DNA from: RYN-230 sp963834705
GTDB lineage: Bacteria > Actinomycetota > Actinomycetes > Streptosporangiales > Streptosporangiaceae
Assembly: GCA_963834705.1 (NCBI GenBank)
Contig: CAWICV010000003.1
Location: forward strand, 22,586-86,585
Direction of reading: 5' to 3'
Length of the DNA stretch: 64,000 nt
Part shown: piece after piece, positions 49,932 to 57,247 of the stretch
Layout: each line of letters starts with the position of its first letter
Numbering within the stretch: the first letter of the stretch is position 1
Made by a program: the position numbers and the translations under genes
Notes under the pieces: model-generated
What the model was told of the DNA's origin: nothing
Databases searched by the model: none
Seen by the model: the letters and a program-made list of their open reading frames with translations, nothing else

Positions 49932-50975
49932 ATGAGAGCGGCCCGGCTGCATGCGGTAGGCGACCTGCGTTTCACCGACGAGCCCGTCCCGGTCCCGGAA
50001 GCCGGTGAAACCCTGGTTCAGGTCACCGCGGTCGGTATCTGCGGCTCCGACCTGCACTGGTGGGGCGAGGGCGGGATCGGCGACGCCACGCTGAGCCGCC
50101 CCCTGGTGCTGGGGCACGAAGCTGCGGGCGTCATCGCCGACGGGCCGCGCCGGGGCGAGCGGGTGGCCATCGACCCAGCCATCCCGGACGGCATCTGCCT
50201 GCTGTGCCGGGACGGGTACCGGAACCTGTGCCTGCACATCCGGTTCGCCGGGCACGGCGGCCAGGATGGCGCCATGTGTGAGTTCCTGGCCTGGCCCACC
50301 GACCTGCTGCACCCGCTGCCAGATGGGCTCAGCGACGCCGACGGCGCCCTGCTGGAGCCACTGGGCGTGGCCATCCACGCGGTCGACCTGGGCCACCTCC
50401 GGCTGGCTGGGACGGCCGCCGTGGTCGGCTGCGGGCCGATCGGGCTGCTGCTCAGCCAGTTGCTCCAGGTGGCCGGGGCGGCCTCGGTGGTCGCGTTCGA
50501 ACCGCTCGCGCACCGCCGGGCGGCGGCCGCCGCGCTGGGCGTGACGGCGGTGGATCCGGCTCTGGCGGCCGACCCGGCGGCGCTGGCCGAACTGACCGGT
50601 GGCGGGGTGGACGTGGCGTTCGAGATCGCCGGCACTGACCCGGCGGTGCAGCTCGCGATGGACGCGGTCCGCGCGGGCGGCCGGGTCGTGCTGGGCGGCA
50701 TCCCGGGCCAGGACAGCACCACGTTCCGCGCGTCCACCGCGCGGCGTAAGGGCCTGACCATCGCCATGGTGCGCCGGATGAACGAGGTGTACCCGCGGGC
50801 CATCGGCCTGGCCGCCGCGCAGCGGCTTGATCTCGCCGGGCTGGTCAGCGCGCGCTACCCGCTCGAGAAGGCGGCGGAGGCGTTCGGTATCGCGGTGGCC
50901 CGGACCGGGCTGAAGGTGATCGTCGAGCCCACCTCCGGGGGGCTCTGGGGGGTCGCCCCCCCGGGCCAGCACTGA
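49932..50975 (+). CDS. zinc-dependent medium-chain dehydrogenase
   Basis: The 347-residue MDR enzyme resembles sorbitol/L-idonate 5-dehydrogenases. The catalytic zinc region is GICGSDLHWWGEGG with GHEAAG, a reduced structural zinc loop is CLLCRDGYRNLC, and the NAD-binding motif is AVVGCGPIGLLLSQLL. It should oxidise a polyol or secondary alcohol; the substrate is unknown. GAGGAGACGG precedes ATG 49932. It begins 50 bp after the ferredoxin fusion and may be independent of it. Confidence 0.87.
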   Translation: MRAARLHAVGDLRFTDEPVPVPEAGETLVQVTAVGICGSDLHWWGEGGIGDATLSRPLVLGHEAAGVIADGPRRGERVAIDPAIPDGICLLCRDGYRNLCLHIRFAGHGGQDGAMCEFLAWPTDLLHPLPDGLSDADGALLEPLGVAIHAVDLGHLRLAGTAAVVGCGPIGLLLSQLLQVAGAASVVAFEPLAHRRAAAAALGVTAVDPALAADPAALAELTGGGVDVAFEIAGTDPAVQLAMDAVRAGGRVVLGGIPGQDSTTFRASTARRKGLTIAMVRRMNEVYPRAIGLAAAQRLDLAGLVSARYPLEKAAEAFGIAVARTGLKVIVEPTSGGLWGVAPPGQH

Positions 50976-50998
50976 ACCAGTCAGTAACATTTCCCTTC

Positions 50999-51775
50999 AT
51001 GGCCGACAGTTTCTATGTCCCGCTGGGTGATGACCGCTGGCAGGCGACCGTGCACACCACCGGCCCGTGGGATGCGCGGGCCCAGCACGGCGGTCCGCCC
51101 AGCGCCCTGCTCGGCCGGGCCATCCAGCACTGCCAGCCGCGCGACGACATGATCATTGCCCGGTTCAGCTGCGAGATCCTCGGCGCCATCCCGGTCGGCG
51201 AGCTGACCGTGACGGCCCGGCTGGCCCGGCCCGGCCGCAGCGTGCAGTTCCTCGAAGCGGTGGCCAGCGCGGGTGGCCGGGATGTGGCCCGGGCCAGCGC
51301 GTGGCGGGTGCTGCGCACCAGCAGCGAGACCGTGCGGCCAGCCGAGGACCCGCCGCCGGCCCTGCCGGACCGGGCCATCGGGCCGGCGCCCGGTGGCTGG
51401 GTGGACGGGTACCTGTCCGCGGTCGAGTGGCGGCCGGTGCACGGCCATTTCGCCGAGCCCGGGCCGGCCACGGTGTGGAGCCGGCTGCGCTACCCGCTGG
51501 TACCCGGCGAGGAGCCCGGACCGCTGGAGCGGGTGCTCGCCGTCGCGGACAGCGGCAACGGGATATCCAGCCAGCTGGACATCGCCAAGTGGCTGTTCAT
51601 CAACCCGGAACTCACCGTGCACCTGCACCGGGAAGCGGCCGGCCAGTGGATCTGCCTGGCCGCGCAGACCGCGATCTCGGGCGGCGGGGCCGGGCTGGCC
51701 ACCTCGGTGCTGTCCGACCTGTCCGGGCCGCTGGGGGTGGGCGCCCAGTCGCTGCTGGTCACCCGCCGGCCCTGA
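50999..51775 (+). CDS. acyl-CoA thioesterase family protein (TesB-like)
   Basis: The 258-residue protein has a double hotdog fold: the N-terminal half includes QHGGPPSALLGRAIQHC and ARFSCEILGAIPVGELTVTA, the C-terminal half SGNGISSQLDIAKWLFINPE and LAAQTAISGGGAGLATSVLS. The pattern is the thioesterase-like superfamily common in actinobacteria. TAACAT lies 8 nt before ATG 50999 and no ribosome site is seen, so translation may be leaderless. Substrate chain length cannot be inferred. Confidence 0.85.
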   Translation: MADSFYVPLGDDRWQATVHTTGPWDARAQHGGPPSALLGRAIQHCQPRDDMIIARFSCEILGAIPVGELTVTARLARPGRSVQFLEAVASAGGRDVARASAWRVLRTSSETVRPAEDPPPALPDRAIGPAPGGWVDGYLSAVEWRPVHGHFAEPGPATVWSRLRYPLVPGEEPGPLERVLAVADSGNGISSQLDIAKWLFINPELTVHLHREAAGQWICLAAQTAISGGGAGLATSVLSDLSGPLGVGAQSLLVTRRP

Positions 51776-51837
51776 CCCTGGGTGGCCGCCGCCAGGTCCG
51801 GGAATGAGCTAGGCAGGCGACCGACGGGGGGGCGGCT

Positions 51838-52530
51838 GTGCATACCGGTCAGCTGGGCGCGGAGCGTACCGCGCTACGGACACCGCGGGCGGCCGCGGTG
51901 GCCGGAATTGTCTTTTCCGTACTGCTTATCACCGCGCTCGTGCTGCTGCGAATTTCGGTGCCGCGTAATCCGGCGGTCCCGGGCGCCTGGCTGTCCGATT
52001 CCGCGCGCCGAACCGCGGTAGCCGTCGCGCTGAATCTGGTGCCGTTCGCGGGAATTGCATTTCTCTGGTTCATCGGGGTCATCCGGGACCGGATCGGGGA
52101 CCGGGAGGACAAATTTTTCGGCACCGTGTTCCTGGGCAGCGGCCTGCTGTTCGTGGCGCTGCTGTTCGTGGCGGCCGCGCTGGCCGGCGGGATCCTGGCG
52201 GGCGCGTCGGCGGCCCGGCCGTCCAGCGCAAACGGCGTGGGCACGCTGGCCCTGAGCCGCAACGTCACCGGGCTGCTGCTGAATGTCTACGCCATGCGGA
52301 TGGCCGCCGTGTTCTGCCTGAGTACGGTGACCATCGCCCGGAAGACCCCGATCGTGTCCCGCTGGCTGGTGGCGGCCGGGCTGGTCACCGCGCTGGTGCT
52401 GCTGATCGGCACCGGGATCTCGGCCTGGGTGGAGTTGCTGTTCCCGGCCTGGATCCTGGCCCTGAGCGTGGACATCCTGGCCGCCGGCCGTACCGCGATG
52501 AGCCCGCCGGTCCCCGCCGCCCACCCGTAA
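51838..52530 (+). CDS. integral membrane protein, unknown function
   Basis: The 230-residue protein has about five membrane helices (roughly 20-38, 62-82, 95-117, 145-165, 178-215) and a loop with RDRIGDREDKFFGTVFLGSG. Actinobacteria encode many such proteins, but I recognise no named family. A GTG start at 51838 follows GGGGGG. It is preceded by the thioesterase gene and followed by a convergent small gene. Confidence 0.7.
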   Translation: MHTGQLGAERTALRTPRAAAVAGIVFSVLLITALVLLRISVPRNPAVPGAWLSDSARRTAVAVALNLVPFAGIAFLWFIGVIRDRIGDREDKFFGTVFLGSGLLFVALLFVAAALAGGILAGASAARPSSANGVGTLALSRNVTGLLLNVYAMRMAAVFCLSTVTIARKTPIVSRWLVAAGLVTALVLLIGTGISAWVELLFPAWILALSVDILAAGRTAMSPPVPAAHP

Positions 52531-52547
52531 CCTGCGCCGTGGCCGCC

Positions 52548-52724
52548 TCAGTGCACCCCGTTCGGCTGCGGCGGGGCGGGCTGCAACTCCAGATAATGCT
52601 GCGGGGTTTTGCCGTTTTCGGGTGAGCTGATCCTGGGCAGCTCCCAAATGAGAGAATAATCCTTATTGTCGAACAGGTGCCATGCCCGCAATTCTTCGAC
52701 CAGCCGCTCGAAAATAGTGTGCAT
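52548..52724 (-). CDS. 58-residue hypothetical protein
   Basis: ATG 52724 opens a 58-codon frame read leftward: MHTIFERLVEELRAWHLFDN, then YSLIWELPRISSP and a Pro/Gln-rich end. Codons are less GC-biased than in neighbours (ATT, TTG, AAT, AAG, TAT, TCT), which suggests recent acquisition or weak selection. An AAAAGG lies about 10 nt upstream. No family recognised. The gap up to 52843 holds AT-rich DNA without a gene. Confidence 0.55.
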   Translation of the reverse strand: MHTIFERLVEELRAWHLFDNKDYSLIWELPRISSPENGKTPQHYLELQPAPPQPNGVH

Positions 52725-52843
52725 GTGGTGAGCCTTTTACTTTTGGCTGCCTGCAGTTCAGCTAATGACCAATTTGCGTGGGCTGGCCTTTAACTGCCCT
52801 AAATATCCGTGCCGAACGTTTATATCAGGCCAGGCTTGGCGGG

Positions 52844-53512
52844 TCAGTCCCGGACCGATTCCCGGGCACCGCGCACGGTGGTGGCCAGCAGCCCGGCGGC
52901 GAATACCGCGCCCGCGCAGAGTGCCCCGCCGAGGTCGTGTGGCGGCCGGGCCGGCCAGGCCCATGGTGTGGTCGCACCATTTGCCAGCGCGCCTTCGGCC
53001 AGCACCAGGTAGACCAGCGGCGCGGTCCAGCCGAGCGCGCCGCCCAGGACGGCCGCCGCCAGCAGGCCCGTGCCGGTCATCCCGGCCACGTTGCGCAGCA
53101 GGGCCAGCGTGCCGTTGGGCAGCCCGCCCGCGGCCGCCCCGGCGGCCAGTGCGCCGAACGCACTCGCGGTGAGCAGCACGGCGCCAGCCAGTCGCAGGTA
53201 GGGCAGCCACCGTCCGGTGGCCCGCTCCGGCTCGCCGAACGGGCCGTAACAGGTGACCGCGATGACCATGGCCGCGCCGGTCTCGATGGACAGCGGGATG
53301 GCCTGCTGTGCCGCCGCGCCGCCGGCCACGTCCCAGTGCCAGCGCAGCGAGGCCCACGCCGTCGCGCCCAGCCCGGCCAGCACCGCCACCGCCGCTGGTG
53401 CGCGCCGGCTGACCAGGTACAGCCAGGCCAGCCGGACCCAGCCGGGCACGGCCCGGGCGGGTGGCGGCGGTGCGGCTTCCGGCGCGGGCCGGTGCACGTC
53501 GGCGGCGGTCAT
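52844..53512 (-). CDS. membrane component of the ECF-linked ABC transporter
   Basis: The 222-residue protein has an acidic/Pro-rich N-terminus (MTAADVHRPAPEAAPPPPAR) and about six membrane helices. It has no ATPase or binding domain. ATG 53512 overlaps the preceding permease stop (ATGA), and it is the last gene of a five-gene chain (sigma factor, membrane protein, ATPase, permease, this one). It is probably a second permease-type subunit. The cargo is unknown. Confidence 0.75.
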   Translation of the reverse strand: MTAADVHRPAPEAAPPPPARAVPGWVRLAWLYLVSRRAPAAVAVLAGLGATAWASLRWHWDVAGGAAAQQAIPLSIETGAAMVIAVTCYGPFGEPERATGRWLPYLRLAGAVLLTASAFGALAAGAAAGGLPNGTLALLRNVAGMTGTGLLAAAVLGGALGWTAPLVYLVLAEGALANGATTPWAWPARPPHDLGGALCAGAVFAAGLLATTVRGARESVRD

Positions 53513-55056
53513 GGCAGCTGCGCCAGGGTGAGCTGGCCGGCCCGCAGCGCGGCCAGGTGGCTGGCCAGCCAGGCGTGCCGGGTGGCGGCGGGCAGCGCGG
53601 CGAACCGGGTGGCCGCCGTGGCGAGCAGCGCTGGATAGGCCTTCTGGCCGGGCGGCCCCTGGCTGGTGAACGGCAGCCCCCAGGTCGAGTCGGGCCAGAC
53701 CTGCGTGACCTGCACGGCCAGCGGGATACCGGCGTCTTTCATCAGCCCCGCCTCGACCGCGACCTGCGCCGGGTCGCCGTAGCTGCTGCCTGCGACGAGG
53801 AACGCATGCACGGACTGGAGCTTGATCGAGTCGATGAAGTCGCTTTGGCGTTGCCCGAACGAGCCGGACAGGTTCATCGCGCCCAGCGGCAGGTAGAGCA
53901 CCGCAGGCCGGCCGCTGATCGTCGTTATCTGGCCCACACCGGTCGACCTGCCCATGCCCGGGCCGTTCGGGTAGAACAAGCTGGCCACCTGCGCGGCGCG
54001 GACCGGGCTGCCCGGCAGGCCAGTGATCTGGGCTACCACCGGGCGTAGCGCCGCGGTCTCGTCGGCCAGCCAGGGCCGGTAGGCGGGCTGCACGCAGACC
54101 TGGGGGCCCGCATTCCCGCACACCGGGGTATACGGGATGGGCCGGTCGCTGGCCGCGTCGTGCAGCGCCGGGATGACCACGCCGTACGAACTCACCGTGG
54201 ACGTCCAGGTCAGCACGATCGCGATGACGGCGAGCGCCGCCCCGGCCGCGGTGACCACCGCGGCGATGTGCCGCAGCCGAAGCCCGCCCGCCCGGACCGG
54301 CAGGCCGAGCACGGCGACCAGCGCGACCGTCACCCCGGTCAGGAACATCACCCGGGCGATCGGCAGGTCCGGCAGGAACTGGTAGAAGATGCCGGCGTCC
54401 TGGCCGAAGTTGCCGTTCGAGTTGGTCGGCAGGATGAGCGCCCAGCCGCTGTCCGCGCTGAAGCCGATCTGCGATGAGGTCCCGCAGGCGAGCAGCGCGC
54501 CGAACGCGGCCACCGGCGCGGTGAACCGGGTCGGGAAGAAGGCACCGGCGGCGAAGCCGGCCGCGCTGAACGCGGCCACCCCCACGGCGCCTACCGCGAG
54601 CGGCCAGTACGGCGGCGCGCCATAGGTGATGGACCGGCCCAGGGCCCATAGCGTCGCGCCCATGAAGACCAGATAGCCGCCCACCGCCCAGATCGCGGTG
54701 GCGGCCCAGGTGGCGAACTGGACCGCGAAGCGCGGCCGGGCGCCGGTGGTGAGTAGGTCGGTCAGGCCGCGCCGGCCATCCCGGGATCCCATCCAGGCCG
54801 CCACCCCGGCCACGAACGGGGCGAAGTCGATCAGCGAGTGGCCCTGGCCGAAGATGTAGAACAGCCGCTCGGCCCACAGTGCCGGCAGCGTCGCGGCGAT
54901 CCGGTACGAGTCGAACCAGAACACCAGGGCGATCAGCGGCAGCACCGCCGGCACCGCGTTGCGGCGCAGTTCCACCCGGAGCAGCCGGGCCAGGCCCAGC
55001 GGGACGGCGCGCCCGGTCCGCGGCACCGGCCGCACCGGGACACTGGTGGCCGTCAT
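53509..55056 (-). CDS. ABC-2-like permease with large extracellular domain
   Basis: The 515-residue protein has six or so N-terminal membrane helices (about 30-255, e.g. AERLFYIFGQGHSLIDFAPF, TWAATAIWAVGGYLVFMGAT), one more near 275-300, then an extracytoplasmic C-terminal domain of about 200 residues with paired cysteines (TPVCGNAGPQVCVQP) and no membrane segment. The order of helices plus a soluble tail resembles ABC-2 transporters that handle peptides or lipids. Both ends overlap neighbours by 4 nt, which fixes ATG 55056 as the start. Confidence 0.8.
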   Translation of the reverse strand: MTATSVPVRPVPRTGRAVPLGLARLLRVELRRNAVPAVLPLIALVFWFDSYRIAATLPALWAERLFYIFGQGHSLIDFAPFVAGVAAWMGSRDGRRGLTDLLTTGARPRFAVQFATWAATAIWAVGGYLVFMGATLWALGRSITYGAPPYWPLAVGAVGVAAFSAAGFAAGAFFPTRFTAPVAAFGALLACGTSSQIGFSADSGWALILPTNSNGNFGQDAGIFYQFLPDLPIARVMFLTGVTVALVAVLGLPVRAGGLRLRHIAAVVTAAGAALAVIAIVLTWTSTVSSYGVVIPALHDAASDRPIPYTPVCGNAGPQVCVQPAYRPWLADETAALRPVVAQITGLPGSPVRAAQVASLFYPNGPGMGRSTGVGQITTISGRPAVLYLPLGAMNLSGSFGQRQSDFIDSIKLQSVHAFLVAGSSYGDPAQVAVEAGLMKDAGIPLAVQVTQVWPDSTWGLPFTSQGPPGQKAYPALLATAATRFAALPAATRHAWLASHLAALRAGQLTLAQLP

Positions 55057-55796
55057 GACCGCGCCGCCGCCAGCACCGCGCTGTACCCGCGCTCCAGCGG
55101 GGCGTCCCCGACGCCGTGCCCGTCGCCCTGGGCGATCAGCTCCTCCGGCGTGCCGTGGAAGACGATCTTCCCCGCGTCCATCAGGGTGACCTCGCTGCAC
55201 GCGGCGGCCACGTCCTCGACCAGATGGGTGCTCACGATCACGGTGGCCCGCTGGCCGAACTCGCGGAGCAGGCCGCGGAACGCCACCCGCTGCTCGGGGT
55301 CCAGCCCGGCGGTCGGCTCATCCAGCAGCAGCAACTCGGGCTGGTTCACGATGGCCTGGGCGATGCCGACCCGGCGCAGCATCCCGCCGGACAGCGTGCG
55401 CAGCTTGGCCCGGGCCTTGCCGCCCAGCCCGACGTGCTCGATGGCGGCCGCCACCGCCCGCGGCACCTGCCCCGATGGCATGTCCTTGAGCAGTGCGAAG
55501 TACTCGATGAACTCGGCCACCGTGAACCCGGGGTAGTAGCCGAGGTTCTGCGGCAGGTAGCCGAGCCTGCGCCGGATCTCCCGGCGCGGCCCGTAGCCGC
55601 GCGGATCGCGGTCCAGCAGGCGCAGCGTGCCCGAACTGGGCGGCAGCACGGTGGCCATCATCCGCAGCAGCGAGGTCTTCCCGGCCCCGTTGGGACCGAG
55701 CAGCCCGAACACCCCGGGGCCGGCCCGCAGGTCCACCCCGGCCACCGCCTGGGTCCGGCCGAACCGCCGGGTCAGCTCGGAGATCTCGACGTTCAT
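55053..55796 (-). CDS. ABC transporter ATP-binding protein
   Basis: The 247-residue ATPase has Walker A LLGPNGAGKTSLLRMMA, Q-loop GYLPQNLGYYPGFTV, signature LSGGMLRRVGIAQAI, Walker B LLLLDEPTAGLDPEQR and the H-loop STHLVED. It belongs to the CcmA/ABC-2 class of exporters. It lies between an uncharacterised membrane protein and the large permease gene, with 4-nt overlaps on both sides. Confidence 0.94.
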   Translation of the reverse strand: MNVEISELTRRFGRTQAVAGVDLRAGPGVFGLLGPNGAGKTSLLRMMATVLPPSSGTLRLLDRDPRGYGPRREIRRRLGYLPQNLGYYPGFTVAEFIEYFALLKDMPSGQVPRAVAAAIEHVGLGGKARAKLRTLSGGMLRRVGIAQAIVNQPELLLLDEPTAGLDPEQRVAFRGLLREFGQRATVIVSTHLVEDVAAACSEVTLMDAGKIVFHGTPEELIAQGDGHGVGDAPLERGYSAVLAAARS

Positions 55797-56527
55797 GTGG
55801 TTCCTTTCGGTGTCCGGGTCGCATACACGGCGATCACCACGCAGGCCGCTGCCACGGCTAGGTAGGGCAGGATGAGCGCGGTGCTGGTGACGGCCGCGGC
55901 CAGCTGGCCCTCGCCCACCCGCTCGCCCAGCACGGTGATCATCCAGCCGGCCAGCCCGGCCAGCACGCCTACGTTGGCCGACCGGCTGACCGTGGCGGCG
56001 GCCAGGGCCAGCCCGCAGACCGCGGTCATCGGCACCAGCCAGCTGAAGGTCACCGCGGCGACGGCCCCTGACGCGGCCGAGGCGACCAGCCCCAAGATGG
56101 CGTTCAGGCCAAAAACGGCCAGGGCACGGACGAGCAGCACCATGCGGTCGCTGACCGCCATGCTCTGGGAGAGCTCCCAGGCCGGGTCGATGCCCGGCCC
56201 GTAGGCATAGGCGATGCCCGCCCCCGCGATGGGCGGCGCCATCAGCGCCACCCACGGCGTGCCGGTGCTCAGGGTGAACGTCACCCCGGCCAGCAGCACG
56301 ACCATGGTGGCCAGCACCCAGCCGAGCAGCAGCGACGGCGTGGTCACCAGGGCCCGGGCCAGGCCCGGGGAGCGGAGCAGCCAGGTGGCCAGCCGCTCGG
56401 GCCGCCCGGGGCGGCGGTGCCACACTTCCGCGGCCACGCCGATCCAGACCCGGTCCAGGTCGACCTCGTCCGGGCCGGAGCCAGGCAGGCTCCCCTGGTG
56501 GTCTGTCATGTCCGGGCCCCTGGTCAT
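55793..56527 (-). CDS. membrane protein coupled to the ECF sigma factor (putative anti-sigma factor)
   Basis: The 244-residue protein has a cytosolic N-terminal segment of about 60 residues (DEVDLDRVWIGVAAEVWHRR) and six membrane helices. Position directly after an ECF sigma gene with an ATGA overlap suggests it is its membrane anti-sigma factor or sensor, but no zinc-finger HxxxCxxC motif is present. It may instead be a transporter subunit. ATG 56527 is preferred over an in-frame ATG at 56509 because of the overlap. Confidence 0.7.
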   Translation of the reverse strand: MTRGPDMTDHQGSLPGSGPDEVDLDRVWIGVAAEVWHRRPGRPERLATWLLRSPGLARALVTTPSLLLGWVLATMVVLLAGVTFTLSTGTPWVALMAPPIAGAGIAYAYGPGIDPAWELSQSMAVSDRMVLLVRALAVFGLNAILGLVASAASGAVAAVTFSWLVPMTAVCGLALAAATVSRSANVGVLAGLAGWMITVLGERVGEGQLAAAVTSTALILPYLAVAAACVVIAVYATRTPKGTT

Positions 56528-57111
56528 CGCCTGCCTCCCGCCCGCGCCGGCTCGCGCTGCCGCAGTGCGGCCCGCATCAGCTGGCGCACCCGGTGCGCGC
56601 GGCTCTTCACCGTGCCTACCGGGACGCCCATCAGCTCAGCTACCTCGTCCACCGGGCGGTCTTCCAGGTACATCAGCCGCCAGGTCTCCCGCTGCGGGCC
56701 GCCAGCCGCGCCGAGCGCGGCGACCGCGTCGGCCAGTTCGGCCCGGCGGAGCGCGGCTTCGGCCGGGTCACCCAGCCCGGCCCGGCTGGCGGCGGCGCTG
56801 GAGGGCTGGCCGTCGGGGCCGGTCAGGGCGGGCAGCGGCAGCTCGGCCGGGCCGCGGCGGCGCAGCCACAGCGCGGCCTGCCGCCGGGCGATGCCCCACG
56901 TCCAGCCCCCGACCGAGCCCAGTTCGGGCCGGTACCGGGCGGCGCCGCGCCAGACCGCGAGGAAGGTCTCCTGGAGGACGTCCTCCACTTCGGCCGCGGG
57001 CAGCACGGTACGCAGCCGGGCGGCCAGCCACGGCGCATGCCGGGTGAACAGCTCGCGCAGCGCGATGTCGTCCCCGCCAGCCACGGCAGCGATCAGCGCA
57101 TCGTCGTCCAT
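56524..57111 (-). CDS. ECF RNA polymerase sigma factor
   Basis: The 195-residue factor has region 2 (ALRELFTRHAPWLAARLRTV, VEDVLQETFLAVWRGAARYR, GGWTWGIARRQAALWLRRR) and region 4 (RLMYLEDRPVDEVAELMGVP, GTVKSRAHRVRQLMRAALRQ) joined by a Pro/Ala linker, and no regions 1.1 or 3. It heads the chain of four downstream genes, so it probably drives its own operon including the exporter, as in envelope-stress or antimicrobial-sensing ECF systems. Confidence 0.92.
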   Translation of the reverse strand: MDDDALIAAVAGGDDIALRELFTRHAPWLAARLRTVLPAAEVEDVLQETFLAVWRGAARYRPELGSVGGWTWGIARRQAALWLRRRGPAELPLPALTGPDGQPSSAAASRAGLGDPAEAALRRAELADAVAALGAAGGPQRETWRLMYLEDRPVDEVAELMGVPVGTVKSRAHRVRQLMRAALRQREPARAGGRR

Positions 57112-57174
57112 CGCTTCTCTATTGCATCCGGCTGGCTCCAGGTTCGCGGACCGGCCAGATTTTCGCCAGCGATC

Positions 57175-57247
57175 GTGGTCAGGTAGCCCGTGGTGAGGTA
57201 GCCGTGGTCAGGTAGCCCGTGGTCAGGTAGCCCGTGGTCAGGTAGCC
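57175..57247. repeat. tandem repeat GGTAGCCCGTGGTCA at the 3' end of pepN
   Basis: Five copies of a 15-nt unit (one shortened by a base) lie between the sigma factor promoter and the pepN stop codon, running into the last codons of pepN. On the minus strand each unit contains CTACCTGACCACGGG, so duplication of the gene end supplied extra stop codons. Confidence 0.85.

Noticed and set aside
52758..53357. Alternative minus-strand frame over the transporter membrane gene
   Set aside because: Arg/Gly-rich shadow; the frame 52844-53512 has clear membrane helices and an ATGA overlap with its neighbour.
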